Assembly: GCF_007954505.1 (NCBI RefSeq) | Contig: NZ_CP042412.1 | Coordinates: 1,302,001 to 1,366,000, forward strand | Length of the DNA: 64,000 nt | From: Microbacterium sp. CBA3102 | Lineage (GTDB): Bacteria > Actinomycetota > Actinomycetes > Actinomycetales > Microbacteriaceae | Reading direction: 5' to 3' | Shown here: one piece after another, positions 25,228 to 34,850 of the stretch | How positions within the stretch are numbered: the stretch's first letter is position 1 | Layout of the letters: each line of letters starts with the position of its first letter | The notes under the pieces: generated by a model | Seen by the model: only the letters and a program-made list of their open reading frames with translations | Told to the model about the DNA's origin: nothing | The model's database searches: none | Translations under genes and position numbers: made by a program

Positions 25228-26310
25228 TCAGGCTAATGACTCGGGGTATGGATGCGGCAGCCACACCGTCACGTTCAGGCCGCCGTCCGTGCGAGGCGTG
25301 AGCACCAGAGTCCCGCCGTGGGCCTGCGTGATGCGGTCGACGATCGCGAGGCCGAGCCCGGCACCGGCATGGTCGTCTCCGCGCGTGCGGTCGGCGCCGC
25401 GCTGGAACGGCTCGACGAGGGTGGCCACGCGGTGCGCCGGCAGCGCCTCGCCGGTGTTCTCGACGACCAGTGCGACAGCGTGGGGCATCGCGTGCGTGCG
25501 CACGGCGACAGCTCCGCCGGACGGCAGGTTGTGCACGATCGCGTTGAGAACGAGGTTCGTCACCAGTTGCGGCAGGAGGGCGGTGGAGCCGAGCACCGGG
25601 GCCGGGACACCACCCACCTCCATGGCGACGCCACGACGATCCGCGAGCGGCACGAGCGCTTCCACCGCGCCCTCCGCGAGGAGCGAGAGGTCGACGATCT
25701 CTCGGGGGAACGTCCGCTGATCCGCGCGGCTGAGCAGCAGGAGCGCCTCGGTCAGGTCGATCGCGCGAGTGTTGACCTCCTGCAGACGAGAGATCAGTGC
25801 ATCGACGTCGCGGTCGGGATCGTCGCGGGCTACCTCGAGAAGGGTCTGAGATATCGCCAACGGAGTCCGCAGCTCGTGCGAGGCGTTCGCGGCGAACCGC
25901 TGCTGCTCGGCCACGTGGGCCTCGAGCTGTTCGAGCATCGAATCGAAGACGTCAGCTAGGCCGCGAAACTCATCGCCGGGGCCGGGGAGCATGATTCGGT
26001 GTGAAAGCGATCCCTGCGCTGCTAGCCGCGCTGCGTCGCCGATACGCCCCAACGGTGCCAGCATGCGTCCGGCGAGGATCCAGCCTCCGGCTAGCCCGAT
26101 CACGAACAGGACAAGCATTGCTATCGCAGCGACAGGAACGAATACCCTCATGAGGTCGCTGCGGTTGGGAAATACTTCTACGGTGTCCGGCACATACCGC
26201 AACAGGTAGAAGACCACCGCTCCCAACAGCAGGATGCCCGACACCACGACGATCCCCGCATAACTCAGCGTGAGCTTGAGCCGGGCACTCATCCCGCGCC
26301 GCCTAGGCAT
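25228..26310 (-). CDS. Sensor histidine kinase (VanS-like by context)
   Basis: The 360-residue kinase has two membrane segments (about 11-38 and 57-81) around a short extracytoplasmic loop. A HAMP domain follows (about 82-135). The phospho-acceptor H145 is in ANASHELRTPLAISQTLLEV, and ATPase motifs are N (LVLNAIVHNL) and G (GAGLGLAIVDRI). It overlaps the response-regulator gene end by eight bases, so the pair is co-translated. The system faces a cell-wall operon with VanY, racemase and D-Ala-D-X ligase genes. A role in sensing glycopeptides or wall damage is inferred from this context only. Confidence 0.85.
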   Translation of the reverse strand: MPRRRGMSARLKLTLSYAGIVVVSGILLLGAVVFYLLRYVPDTVEVFPNRSDLMRVFVPVAAIAMLVLFVIGLAGGWILAGRMLAPLGRIGDAARLAAQGSLSHRIMLPGPGDEFRGLADVFDSMLEQLEAHVAEQQRFAANASHELRTPLAISQTLLEVARDDPDRDVDALISRLQEVNTRAIDLTEALLLLSRADQRTFPREIVDLSLLAEGAVEALVPLADRRGVAMEVGGVPAPVLGSTALLPQLVTNLVLNAIVHNLPSGGAVAVRTHAMPHAVALVVENTGEALPAHRVATLVEPFQRGADRTRGDDHAGAGLGLAIVDRITQAHGGTLVLTPRTDGGLNVTVWLPHPYPESLA

Positions 26311-26974
26311 CGGCGTCCGTCCCGATCCGGTATCCGACGCCGGGCACTGTCAAGATCAGCCACGGCTCACCCAAACGTTTGCGCAGCGAGGACACGGTGA
26401 TGCGCACCGCGTTGGTGAACGGGTCGGCATTCTCGTCCCAGGCGCGCTCCAGCAGCTGCTCGGCGCTGACCACCCCTCCCTCGGCGTCGACGAGCACCTC
26501 CAGCACGGCGAACTGCTTGCGGGTGAGGGCGACGTAGCGGTCGTCGCGGTACACCTCGCGACGGAACGGATCCAGGCGCAGCCCCGCGACCTCGAGCACG
26601 GGCGGCCGGGATCGTTGTCTGCGTCGGTCCAGGGCACGCAGACGCAGCACGAGCTCGCGCAGCTCGAAGGGCTTGGTCAGGTAGTCGTCGGCACCGATCT
26701 CGAATCCGGTGGCCTTGTCGTCGAGACGGTCGGCCGCCGTGAGCATCAGGATCGGGATGCCGGTGCCGGAGGCCACGATCCACCGCGCGATGTCGTCGCC
26801 GGACGCGCCCGGAACGTCGCGATCGAGCACGGCGATGTCGTAGGAGTTGATGCTCAGAAGCTCCAGCGCGGTGTCGCCGTCGTTCGCGATGTCGGCCGCG
26901 ATCGCCTCCAGGCGCAGCCCATCCCGCACCGCCTCGGCGAGGTAGGGCTCGTCCTCGACGATCAGTACACGCAT
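26303..26974 (-). CDS. OmpR-family response regulator (VanR-like by context)
   Basis: The 223-residue regulator has an acidic pocket (VEDEP), phospho-acceptor D51 (IAVLDRDVPG), T79 and K101 (TKPFELREL). A C-terminal winged helix (about 128-220; NAVRITVSSLRKRLGEPWLI) follows. The ATG at 26974 is chosen because the receiver domain starts there; the longer frame to 27643 is noise. The start is 87 bases from the divergent VanY gene, so both promoters and the likely binding site share that gap. Confidence 0.87.
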   Translation of the reverse strand: MRVLIVEDEPYLAEAVRDGLRLEAIAADIANDGDTALELLSINSYDIAVLDRDVPGASGDDIARWIVASGTGIPILMLTAADRLDDKATGFEIGADDYLTKPFELRELVLRLRALDRRRQRSRPPVLEVAGLRLDPFRREVYRDDRYVALTRKQFAVLEVLVDAEGGVVSAEQLLERAWDENADPFTNAVRITVSSLRKRLGEPWLILTVPGVGYRIGTDADA

Positions 26975-27061
26975 GGCTGCGATCCTACGCAGTGGGGCAT
27001 ATCGGGAGCATATGGAAAAGCGCATACGTCCTCGCAACGCGCGTCCTCCTTCACTGGGAGC

Positions 27062-27727
27062 ATGAACACCCGCACCACCTCCCTCACACCGCGAGCCCGC
27101 CGTCGCCGGACCGCTTCGGTCCTCATCGGCCTCGCGCTGGCCGTGATCGTCGCCTTCGTCGTCCAGCAGTCGCTGTCCGCGGCCTTCGCCGATGCCGAGC
27201 GCACCGGTCCGCTGCCCTCTTCCACGCCCCGGCCGAGTGGGCAGAGCGAAGGGTCGGTCATCGCCCCGAGCGAGGCCGACGGGGTGATCCGCGACGGCGA
27301 CCAGCCGACCGTCTTCGACGTCGATCGGGTCGCCGTGGGCAACCTCGACGCGTCGCTGCTCGCGGCGCTGCAGCGTGCCGCATCGGATGCGGAGGCCGAC
27401 GGGGTCACGTTCCGGGTGAACAGTGGATGGCGCACCCCCGCGCTGCAGGAACGGATGCTGCAGGACGCGATCGCGCAGTACGGCTCCGAGGCGGAAGCGC
27501 GGCGATGGGTGGCGACTCCGGAGACATCGGAGCATGTGACCGGCGACGCCGTCGACCTCGGTCCGCTGCCCGCCTTGGACTGGCTCGTCCAGCGGGGATG
27601 GCGCTACGGGCTCTGCCAGATCTACGCCAATGAGTCGTGGCACTACGAGCTGCGTCCGGAGGCGGTCGACCAGGGCTGCCCCGAGATGCTGCCCGACCCC
27701 ACCGCCGACCCGAGGACGAAGCGATGA
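27062..27727 (+). CDS. vanY: VanY-like D,D-carboxypeptidase (M15B)
   Basis: The 221-residue protein has an N-terminal signal anchor (about 18-42), a Ser/Pro linker and an M15B peptidase domain. Zinc ligands and catalytic residues are visible: H158 and D165 in SEHVTGDAVDLG, E191 and H194 in ESWHYEL, and the substrate loop NSGWRTPALQERM. The family removes the terminal D-Ala from muropeptide stems outside the membrane. It is the first of four genes joined by 4-base overlaps, with the racemase and ligase next, as in van operons. Confidence 0.87.
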   Translation: MNTRTTSLTPRARRRRTASVLIGLALAVIVAFVVQQSLSAAFADAERTGPLPSSTPRPSGQSEGSVIAPSEADGVIRDGDQPTVFDVDRVAVGNLDASLLAALQRAASDAEADGVTFRVNSGWRTPALQERMLQDAIAQYGSEAEARRWVATPETSEHVTGDAVDLGPLPALDWLVQRGWRYGLCQIYANESWHYELRPEAVDQGCPEMLPDPTADPRTKR

Positions 27728-28848
27728 CCACCCTCCTGCCCGCCCCGCGGGTGACTCTCTCCCGCCTTCATGCCCCGACGCTGCAGACCATCCCGGAGGC
27801 CGTCGCCGAGAACGTACGGCGGGTGCGGGCCACGTGCTCCGCGCGCATCATGGCCGTGGTGAAGGCCGACGGCTACGGGCACGGCGCCGTCACGGTCGCC
27901 GAGGCCGCGGTCGCCGCCGGCGCCGAATGGCTCGGGGTCACCGATGTCGCCGACGCCGTCGCCCTGCGTGATGCCGGGCTCACCGTGCCGATCCTCTCGT
28001 GGCTGAACCCCTCGGGGGCCGATGCGGAGACGGCCGCGGCGCTTCGCATCGACGTCGCGGTCGGCTCTGTGGAGGAGTTGCGCCAGTTGATCGCCGACGC
28101 CGTGGATCCGGTCCGCGTGCACCTGCACCTCGATACGGGGATGGCCCGGGGCGGGTGTCCGCTCGACGATTGGGAGGAGCTGTTCCGCACCGCACGCGCG
28201 GGGCGGGGCAGGGTCGAGGTGGTGGGTGTGATGGGACATCTGCCTCGTGCCGACGAAGCCGACCCCCGGGCGAACGCGGCGGCCGTGCTGCGCTTTCGGC
28301 AGGGCAGGGACGCCGTGCTCCGGGCCGGCTTCGGGCCGGTGCTCGTGCATCTCGCGGCGACGTCCGGCGCGCTCACCGATCCGGGGACGCACTTCGACAT
28401 GGTGCGGATCGGTGCGGGGCTGGTGGGTATCGACCCCTCCGGGGCGACGGCGCTGGCCGGTGCCGCGCGGTGGACCGCCCCGGTCGTGCACAGCGCGCTC
28501 GTCCCGGCCGGGACGGCGGTGGGCTACGGGGGCGCGCACATCACGGAACGGGAGACGCACCTGAGCGTCGTGGGCGTCGGATACGCGGACGGGATCCCGC
28601 GGGAGCTCGCGGCGGAGGCGGCCGTGGCGATCGACGGGGCCCGGTATCCGGTCGTGGGGAGGGTGTCGATGGATCAGATCGTGATCGATACCGGCGCCGT
28701 GGCGGTTCCGCGCGGCGCGGTCGCCACGGTGTTCGGACCCGAGGGGGGAGTCGTGCCGTCGGTGCAGGAGTGGGCGCGGTGGGCGGACAGCATCCCGCAC
28801 ACCGTCGTCACCGGCATCGGAGCACGAGTGCAGAGGAGTGTGGCATGA
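27724..28848 (+). CDS. Alanine-racemase-family enzyme, VanT racemase-like
   Basis: The 374-residue fold-III PLP racemase has K47 (AVVKADGYGHGA) and the catalytic Tyr Y287 (GVGYADGIPR). It ends VVGRVSMDQIVIDTG and SIPHTVVTGIGARVQRS. In canonical Alr the last motif reads TINYEV, whose Tyr limits the pocket to alanine. Here the aligned residue is H359. Serine racemases of the VanT type also replace that Tyr. With the following D-Ala-D-X ligase this suggests D-Ser production, though alanine racemisation is not excluded. It starts at an ATGA overlap with vanY. Confidence 0.78.
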   Translation: MTTLLPAPRVTLSRLHAPTLQTIPEAVAENVRRVRATCSARIMAVVKADGYGHGAVTVAEAAVAAGAEWLGVTDVADAVALRDAGLTVPILSWLNPSGADAETAAALRIDVAVGSVEELRQLIADAVDPVRVHLHLDTGMARGGCPLDDWEELFRTARAGRGRVEVVGVMGHLPRADEADPRANAAAVLRFRQGRDAVLRAGFGPVLVHLAATSGALTDPGTHFDMVRIGAGLVGIDPSGATALAGAARWTAPVVHSALVPAGTAVGYGGAHITERETHLSVVGVGYADGIPRELAAEAAVAIDGARYPVVGRVSMDQIVIDTGAVAVPRGAVATVFGPEGGVVPSVQEWARWADSIPHTVVTGIGARVQRSVA

Positions 28849-29795
28849 CCACGAGGGTCCTGGTCATCGGTGGGGGGCAGAACGCCGAGCACGAGGTGTC
28901 GCTGGCCTCCGCGGCCGCGGTCGCCGCCGCGCTGCGCATGGGCGATCACGAAGTCACAAGTGCGACGATCGATCGGGAGGGGGTGTGGAGGGCAGACGGC
29001 ATCCCGACCGGGGTCTCGGCGGCGGAGTCGCTGGCGCTCGCGCTTCCCCTGCTCGCCCGCGCCGACGTGGTCTTCCCGGCGGTGCACGGCGCGCTCGGGG
29101 AGGATGGCGCGCTCGCGGCGCTGTGCGCACTCGCCGGAGTGCGCGTGGTCGGGTCGGGCCTGCGGGCGGGCGCGATCGGCATGGACAAGTGGACCACCAA
29201 GCTGGTCGCGGAAGCAGTGGGCCTCGGTACCGCCCGCGGTCGTCTGGTCGCCGCCGAGGATATCGGGGACGTGGAGTTCGAGGGCGAGGTCGTCGTCAAG
29301 CCGGTGTCGGCCGGATCCAGCCACGGCGTGAGTCTGGTGAGCGAGGAGGGTGGGCTGCTCGCGGCGCTGCGGGAGGCGGCGCGCTTCGACCGGCGGATCC
29401 TGGTCGAGGAGGTCGTGCGGGCACGCGAGATCGACGTGGCGGTGCTGCGCGAGAAGGGGGGTATCCGCTGGGCGGCCCCGCCCCTGGAGATCCACGCGAC
29501 CGGGCTCTTCGACACCGCCACGAAGTACGACGGCAGCGCGCGGTTCACGGTCCCGGCTCAGCTCGACGCGGCCGAGGTGGCGGCGCTCAAGCGGGCGGCG
29601 ATCGCGGTCTTCGACGCCCTCGGCTGTGACGGGGTCGCACGGATGGACTTCTTCCTCACCGATCGGGGTCCGCTGCTGAACGAGGTCAACACCATGCCGG
29701 GGCTGACGGCCGCCTCGCAGGTGCCGCGGATGTTCGCGGCGGCGGGCGTGACCTACGTCGACCTGGTGGCGCGGCTCGTGCGTGCGGCGTCGTGA
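28845..29795 (+). CDS. D-alanine--D-alanine/D-serine ligase family protein
   Basis: The 316-residue ATP-grasp ligase has E15 (AEHEVSL), VHGALGEDG, KPVSAGSSHGVSLV with the Ser of the first D-Ala site, and ENVxNTMPG-type metal ligands (E280, N282 in NEVNTMPGLT). The omega loop reads FDTATKYDGSARFTVPAQL (about 222-240). It resembles VanC-type D-Ala-D-Ser ligases (EKY followed by TVPA) more than Ddl. It keeps K-Y, so D-Ala-D-Lac activity is unlikely. It overlaps the racemase and the acyltransferase gene by four bases each. D-Ala-D-Ala ligase remains the conservative call. Confidence 0.8.
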   Translation: MTTRVLVIGGGQNAEHEVSLASAAAVAAALRMGDHEVTSATIDREGVWRADGIPTGVSAAESLALALPLLARADVVFPAVHGALGEDGALAALCALAGVRVVGSGLRAGAIGMDKWTTKLVAEAVGLGTARGRLVAAEDIGDVEFEGEVVVKPVSAGSSHGVSLVSEEGGLLAALREAARFDRRILVEEVVRAREIDVAVLREKGGIRWAAPPLEIHATGLFDTATKYDGSARFTVPAQLDAAEVAALKRAAIAVFDALGCDGVARMDFFLTDRGPLLNEVNTMPGLTAASQVPRMFAAAGVTYVDLVARLVRAAS

Positions 29796-30835
29796 CCGGC
29801 GCGCGTGCGCCGCGGGTCGGTTGGCCGGATGTCGCGAAGGGCATCTGCATCATCCTCGTGGTGCTGTGGCACGTGGTGACGAAGGTCGCGGTCGAGATGC
29901 CCGGCGCGGGACCCGTGACAAACGTCTGGGTGATGCTGAACGCGCAGCTGCTCCCGCTGCGGATCCCGCTGTTCTTCCTGGTATCCGGGGTGTTCGCCGC
30001 CCGGGCGGTGCTCGACGTGGGCGCACGCTCCTGGCGTCGTCGAGCGGGGCGCCTCGCCCTGCTCTACGTCGTGTGGGTGCTCATCCAGACGTTCGTGCTC
30101 GCCCTGACGCCCGACTTCGACACGGCACGGGCGAACGACGGATGGGAATTGCTCGCGCAGCTGACCCTCAGCCCGACGAACCTCTGGTACCTGCTCGCGC
30201 TCGCGGTCTACCTGACGATCGGTCGGCTCACGCGCGGCCTCCCGACGGCCGTCGTGCTGTCGGTGGCCTTCGTGATCGCGGCGGTCGCCGGTGCCGGGGT
30301 CATCCCCGACCTCGGCAACCTCTGGCAGTTGGTGCAGAACCTGTTTTTCTTCCTCCTCGGGCTTCGGGGGCGTCCGGTCGTCGAGCGCTTCGCGCAGAGC
30401 GTCGGGGTGTGGCGCACGCTCGCGCTCGCCGCCGTCTACGTCGCGGCGCTGGCGCTCGTGGCAGGCCTGACCCTCCGTCTGCTGCCGGGGGTGTGGCCCG
30501 CGCTCGCCCTGATCGCCGTGGCGTGCGGGGTGTCGCTCAGCGTGCTCCTGGACCGGCACCTCGAGGTGGTCGCCCGAGCGCTGCGCTGGATCGGCCGGCG
30601 GACCCTGCCCATCTACGTGCTGCACATGATGCCCCTCGCCCTGATCGATGCGGGGCTGGATGCTGCGGGCTGGAGGACGACGCCGGTGCTCGAAGCCATC
30701 GGCCCTCTCGTGCTGACGGCGTCGGTGATCGCGATCTGTCTGGGAGTACATGCGCTGCTCGTGCGCGGCGGACTCGGCGCGCTGTTCGACCCCCTGCAGG
30801 CGATCGACCGCCTGGTGCCGCACCCGCGGCGATGA
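29792..30835 (+). CDS. Acyltransferase-3 family membrane protein (VanT N-domain-like)
   Basis: The 347-residue protein has about ten membrane helices. The family start [20 protein letters not shown] has the His near the membrane face, and it ends [20 protein letters not shown]. Acyltransferase-3 proteins O-acylate surface polymers. The same fold forms the N-terminal serine-uptake half of VanT. The start is a GTGA overlap with the ligase. Because racemase, ligase and this protein are coupled, it may be the detached membrane half of a VanT-like system. A peptidoglycan or teichoic-acid acyltransferase is the alternative. Confidence 0.75.
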   Translation: MTGARAPRVGWPDVAKGICIILVVLWHVVTKVAVEMPGAGPVTNVWVMLNAQLLPLRIPLFFLVSGVFAARAVLDVGARSWRRRAGRLALLYVVWVLIQTFVLALTPDFDTARANDGWELLAQLTLSPTNLWYLLALAVYLTIGRLTRGLPTAVVLSVAFVIAAVAGAGVIPDLGNLWQLVQNLFFFLLGLRGRPVVERFAQSVGVWRTLALAAVYVAALALVAGLTLRLLPGVWPALALIAVACGVSLSVLLDRHLEVVARALRWIGRRTLPIYVLHMMPLALIDAGLDAAGWRTTPVLEAIGPLVLTASVIAICLGVHALLVRGGLGALFDPLQAIDRLVPHPRR

Positions 30836-30875
30836 AGGCCTCGACAATCGGCGGCGGACGGCGGATCCTGGAGTC

Positions 30876-31265
30876 ATGGCGGCCTTCACAGCGGACAGCG
30901 CGTTCAGCGGATTCAGCGTCGACGACATCGATGCGGCGAAAGAGTTCTACGGCACGACCCTCGGCCTCGACGTCGAGGTCAACGCGATGGGGTTCCTCGA
31001 CCTGCGGCTGCCCCGCGGCGGGTCGATCCTCGTCTACGCGAAGCCGAACCACACACCGGCGAGCTTCACGATCCTGAACTTCCCGGTGGCGGATGTCGAC
31101 GCCGCAGTGGACGAGCTCATCGCGCGCGGGGTGCAGACCAAGATCTACAGCGACGAGGAGTTCCCGTCCGATTCGCGTGGCATCGTGCGCGGCAACGGTC
31201 AGGGCCCAGACATCGCGTGGTTCCGCGACCCTGCGGGCAACGTGCTCGCCGTCCTGCAGGCCTGA
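30876..31265 (+). CDS. VOC/glyoxalase-family protein
   Basis: The 129-residue protein has a single vicinal-oxygen-chelate fold: [40 protein letters not shown], and [15 protein letters not shown]. Family members include glyoxalases, antibiotic-binding proteins and dioxygenases, so the activity is open. It follows the cell-wall operon by 40 bases and may be read through from it. Confidence 0.82.
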   Translation: MAAFTADSAFSGFSVDDIDAAKEFYGTTLGLDVEVNAMGFLDLRLPRGGSILVYAKPNHTPASFTILNFPVADVDAAVDELIARGVQTKIYSDEEFPSDSRGIVRGNGQGPDIAWFRDPAGNVLAVLQA

Positions 31266-31278
31266 CGACCGGACGCCG

Positions 31279-33813
31279 CTACAGCCGGTCGACTCCGGTC
31301 ACCGTGACCACGGCCTGACCGGCGTCGTCGGACTCGGCGAGGTCGATCGTCGCGGTGATGCCCCAGTCGTGGTCGCCGGCGGGATCGTCGAGGATCTGCC
31401 GCGCGGTCCAGGTGGTCGGCCCTTCGGTGAGGACCAGCAGCTTCGAACTGCGGGCGTCCGCACCGGTGAGGATCTCGTCGTGGTCGGCGAAGTACCCGTC
31501 GAGGGCGTCGGACCAGGCGTCGGCTCCGAAACCGGGGTCGAGCTCGGCGAGCCCGTCGACGTCGTCCCGCGCGGCGAGCTGCACACGGCGGAACAGCTCG
31601 TTCCGGACCAGGATGCGGAAAGCGCGGATGTTGCTCGTGAGGCGCTTCGGGGCGGGTGGGACGATCGGTTCGTCGGGCGCGTGAGGATCGAAGCGCCCGT
31701 TGTCGACGCCCGCGACCAGTTCCTCCCACTCATCGAGCAGGCTCGAGTCGACCTGGCGGACCAACTCGCCCAGCCACTCGATGAGGTCGCGCAGATCCTC
31801 ATCCTTGAACTCCTCGGGGATGGTCTGCGAGGCCGCACGGTAGGCATCGGAGAGGTAGCGCAGCACCACGCCCTCGGACCGCGCGATCTTGTAGTACGCG
31901 ACATATTCCCCGAACGACATGGCTCGCTCGTACATGTCGCGCACCACGGATTTGGGGTGCAGTTCGAAGTCGCGGATCCACGGCTGCGCCGCGCTGAACG
32001 TCTCGAACGCGGCTGACAGCAGCTCATCGAGCGGCTTCGGGTAGGTGATCTGCTCGAGCAGCTCCATCCGTTCGTCGTACTCGATGCCCTCGGACTTCAT
32101 CGCGGCGACCGCCTCGCCGCGGGCCAGGAACTCCTGCTGGCTCAGCACGGCGCGCGGATCGTCGAGCGTCGACTCCACGATCGAGATCATATCGAGAGCG
32201 TAGGAGCCGGTGCCCGTGCCCGCGGTCGGGTCGGGGTCGAGCAGCTCGAACGCGGCGAGGGCGAAGGGTGACAGCGGCTGGTTGAGCGCGAAGTTCGGCT
32301 GCAGGTCGACCGTGAGCCGGATGTCGCCGTCAGGGGTCTTCTCGACGATGCCCGATTCGCGGAGGGTGCGGTAGATGCCGATGGCCCGGAGCGCCAACTC
32401 GCGCTGGCGCTTCCGCGGCTCGTGGTTGTCATATACCAGCGCGCGCATATTGGCGAAGACATCGCCGCCACGGGCGATCACGTTGAGCATCATCGCGCTC
32501 GTGATCTGCATGTGCGAGGTCAGTGTCTCCGGCACCGCGTCGATGAGCTTGCGGAACGACGGCTCACCCCACGACACGAAACCGTCCGGGGCCTTCTTGC
32601 GGACGATCTTGCGCTTCTTCTTCGGGTCGTCGCCGGCCTTCTTCACGGCCGCGACGTTCTCGCTCTCGTGCTCGGGGGCCTGCGCGACGACCGTGCCCGC
32701 GGTGTCGTAGCCCGCACGGCCCGCGCGGCCGGCGATCTGGTGGAACTCGCGGGCGTTGAGCTGCCGCATCCGGGAGCCGTCGAACTTCGTGAGCGCAGTG
32801 AGCAGCACGGTCCGGATCGGGACGTTGATGCCGACGCCGAGCGTGTCGGTGCCGCAGATCACGCGCAGCAGTCCGCGCTGGGCGAGCTGCTCGACCAGGC
32901 GGCGGTACTTCGGCAGCATCCCCGCGTGGTGCACGCCGATCCCTGCGCGCAGGAAGCGGGAGAGGGTCTTTCCGAACGCGGTCGTGAAACGGAACTGGGC
33001 GATCAGCGCCGCGATCTCGTCGCGCTGCTCGCGGGTCGCGACCTTGGTGCTCGACAGCGCCTGGGCCCGCTCCATCGCGGCCGCCTGCGAGAAGTGCACG
33101 ATGTAGATCGGTGCCTGCCCGGTGCTCAGCAGATCGTCGATCGTCTCGTGGATCGGGGTCGTCTCGTAGAAGAAGTGCAGGGGCACAGGGCGCTCGACGC
33201 CGGTGACCGTCGCCGTCTCGCGGCCCGTGCGACGGGTGAGGTCCGCCGCGAGCTCGGTGACATCGCCGAGGGTCGCCGACATCAGGACGAACTGCGCCTG
33301 CGGCAGCTCGAGCAGCGGCACCTGCCACGCCCACCCGCGGTCGGGGTCGGCGTAGAAGTGGAACTCGTCCATCACGACCTGGCCGACGTCGGCATCGGCG
33401 CCCTGGCGCAGCGAGAGGTTCGCGAGGATCTCGGCCGTGCAGCAGATGATGGGCGCGTCGGCGTTGACCGCGGAGTCGCCCGTGACCATCCCGACGTTCT
33501 CGGCCCCGAACACGTCGACCAGCGCGAAGAACTTCTCGCTCACGAGTGCCTTGATCGGTGCCGTGTAGTAGCTGCGCCGTCCGGCGACCAGTGCGCTGAA
33601 GTGCGTGCCGATCGCGACGAGCGACTTCCCGGTGCCGGTGGGGGTGGACAGGATCAGGTTGTTGCCGGAGACGATCTCGATGACCGCCTCGTCCTGCGCG
33701 GGATACAGCCGGATGCCGGTCGACTCCGCCCATTCGACGAATGCGAGGTAGACGGCGTCCGGGTCCGCGGCGTCCGGAACGATGGCGGGGTCGAGCCGCG
33801 GCGAGGAAGTCAT
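31279..33813 (-). CDS. DEAD/DEAH-box helicase with DUF3516 C-terminal region
   Basis: The 844-residue SF2 helicase has motif I STPTGTGKS (56-64), motif II DEFH (149-152), motif III LMSATLGD and motif VI QIAGRAGRAG. A Lys-rich linker (KKKRKIVRKK, near residue 425) precedes a long C-terminal region found in actinobacterial DUF3516 proteins. It resembles Ski2/Mtr4-type RNA helicases in core layout. It is probably involved in RNA processing or ribosome-linked RNA turnover; the precise substrate is unknown. It is a single gene convergent with the VOC gene. Confidence 0.88.
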   Translation of the reverse strand: MTSSPRLDPAIVPDAADPDAVYLAFVEWAESTGIRLYPAQDEAVIEIVSGNNLILSTPTGTGKSLVAIGTHFSALVAGRRSYYTAPIKALVSEKFFALVDVFGAENVGMVTGDSAVNADAPIICCTAEILANLSLRQGADADVGQVVMDEFHFYADPDRGWAWQVPLLELPQAQFVLMSATLGDVTELAADLTRRTGRETATVTGVERPVPLHFFYETTPIHETIDDLLSTGQAPIYIVHFSQAAAMERAQALSSTKVATREQRDEIAALIAQFRFTTAFGKTLSRFLRAGIGVHHAGMLPKYRRLVEQLAQRGLLRVICGTDTLGVGINVPIRTVLLTALTKFDGSRMRQLNAREFHQIAGRAGRAGYDTAGTVVAQAPEHESENVAAVKKAGDDPKKKRKIVRKKAPDGFVSWGEPSFRKLIDAVPETLTSHMQITSAMMLNVIARGGDVFANMRALVYDNHEPRKRQRELALRAIGIYRTLRESGIVEKTPDGDIRLTVDLQPNFALNQPLSPFALAAFELLDPDPTAGTGTGSYALDMISIVESTLDDPRAVLSQQEFLARGEAVAAMKSEGIEYDERMELLEQITYPKPLDELLSAAFETFSAAQPWIRDFELHPKSVVRDMYERAMSFGEYVAYYKIARSEGVVLRYLSDAYRAASQTIPEEFKDEDLRDLIEWLGELVRQVDSSLLDEWEELVAGVDNGRFDPHAPDEPIVPPAPKRLTSNIRAFRILVRNELFRRVQLAARDDVDGLAELDPGFGADAWSDALDGYFADHDEILTGADARSSKLLVLTEGPTTWTARQILDDPAGDHDWGITATIDLAESDDAGQAVVTVTGVDRL

Positions 33814-33913
33814 GGTCCCTCGATCATCCCATCCGTTCGTCCCGCCCGTTCCGTTCGTCCCGCCGCCCTGCCGCTCGTCCTGCCGCTCGTCCGCCCTTCC
33901 TGCCGCCTGTTGT

Positions 33914-34074
33914 GAAGGAGATCTCGCGATTCGAAGGACTCGTCCGGGGAATCGCTCCTTCGAATCGCGAGTTCTCCTTCGAGTCGCGAGTTCTCCTTCG
34001 AGTCGCGAGTTCTCCTTCGAATCGCGAGTTCTCCTTCGAGTCGCGAGTTCTCCTTCGAGTCGCGAGTTCTCCTT
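33914..34074. repeat. Palindrome plus six 19-bp tandem repeats (ABBABB)
   Basis: A 25-base arm (33914-33938, GAAGGAGATCTCGCGATTCG start) pairs with 33956-33980 at 24 of 25 positions. From 33961 to 34074 a 19-bp unit repeats six times without spacers. The units are A = CGAATCGCGAGTTCTCCTT and B = CGAGTCGCGAGTTCTCCTT, in the order A-B-B-A-B-B, i.e. two copies of a 57-bp block. It lies between the helicase gene start and the end of the PNP gene. Each unit matches the right arm of the hairpin, so one arm has been amplified. Confidence 0.9.
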
Positions 34075-34087
34075 CGTTGCGTGGGGG

Positions 34088-34801
34088 TCAGACTGCGGTC
34101 GCTGCGCGCAGCGCGATGCGGATCATGTCTTCGAAGGTCTGCTCGCGCTCCTGCGCGGTCGTCTGCTCGCCGGTGACGATGTGGTCGCTCACGGTGCAGA
34201 TCGCGAGGGCACGCCGACCGTAGTACGCCGCGAGCGTGTAGAGACCGGCGGCCTCCATCTCGACGCCGAGGATGCCGTGCCGCACGAAGGGTTCCGTGAG
34301 CTCAGGTCGGGTGCTGTAGAACTGGTCGCTCGAGAAGAGCTGCCCCACGTGCGCGGTCGACTCGAGGGTCTCGGCCTCACTCGCCTCGACCGCGGCGCGC
34401 AACAGGGAGAAGTCGGCCACGGGCGCATAGTCGAGTCCGTGGAAGCGCACCCGGTTGATGCCGGAGTCCGTGCTGGCGCCGTTGGCGATGATGATGTCGC
34501 GGATCCGCACATCCTCGGTCAGCGCTCCGCACGAGCCGACCCGCACGATCGTCTGCACGTCGTAGGAGTCGAACAGTTCGTTCGCATAGATCGCCATCGA
34601 GGGCTGGCCCATCCCCGAACCCTGGACCGAGACGCGGTGCCCTTCCCAAGTGCCGGTGAAGCCCAGCATTCCGCGCGTCTCGGAGTACAGTTCTGCATCC
34701 TCGAGGAACGTCTCGGCGATCCACTTCGCCCGCAGCGGATCGCCGGGGAACAGGACGATGGGGGCGATCTGACCGGGCTCTGCCGCGATGTGGGTGCTCA
34801 T
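34088..34801 (-). CDS. deoD: Purine-nucleoside phosphorylase, DeoD type
   Basis: The 237-residue enzyme starts [20 protein letters not shown] and shows [20 protein letters not shown], the phosphate-site [20 protein letters not shown], and the ribose-site [20 protein letters not shown]. It also has the catalytic Asp in [13 protein letters not shown]. It cleaves purine nucleosides with phosphate in purine salvage, as a hexamer. Ten extra upstream codons in frame lack support, so the ATG at 34801 is chosen. It stands alone, flanked on both sides by repeat elements. Confidence 0.92.
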   Translation of the reverse strand: MSTHIAAEPGQIAPIVLFPGDPLRAKWIAETFLEDAELYSETRGMLGFTGTWEGHRVSVQGSGMGQPSMAIYANELFDSYDVQTIVRVGSCGALTEDVRIRDIIIANGASTDSGINRVRFHGLDYAPVADFSLLRAAVEASEAETLESTAHVGQLFSSDQFYSTRPELTEPFVRHGILGVEMEAAGLYTLAAYYGRRALAICTVSDHIVTGEQTTAQEREQTFEDMIRIALRAATAV

Positions 34802-34850
34802 GACCTCAGCGTATCCAGCGCCCACACGCATCCGTCCGGGCGAACGCGGC

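Noticed and set aside
33961..34074. Possible CRISPR array
   Set aside because: Units are adjacent with no spacers, 19 bp long, and no cas genes are near.
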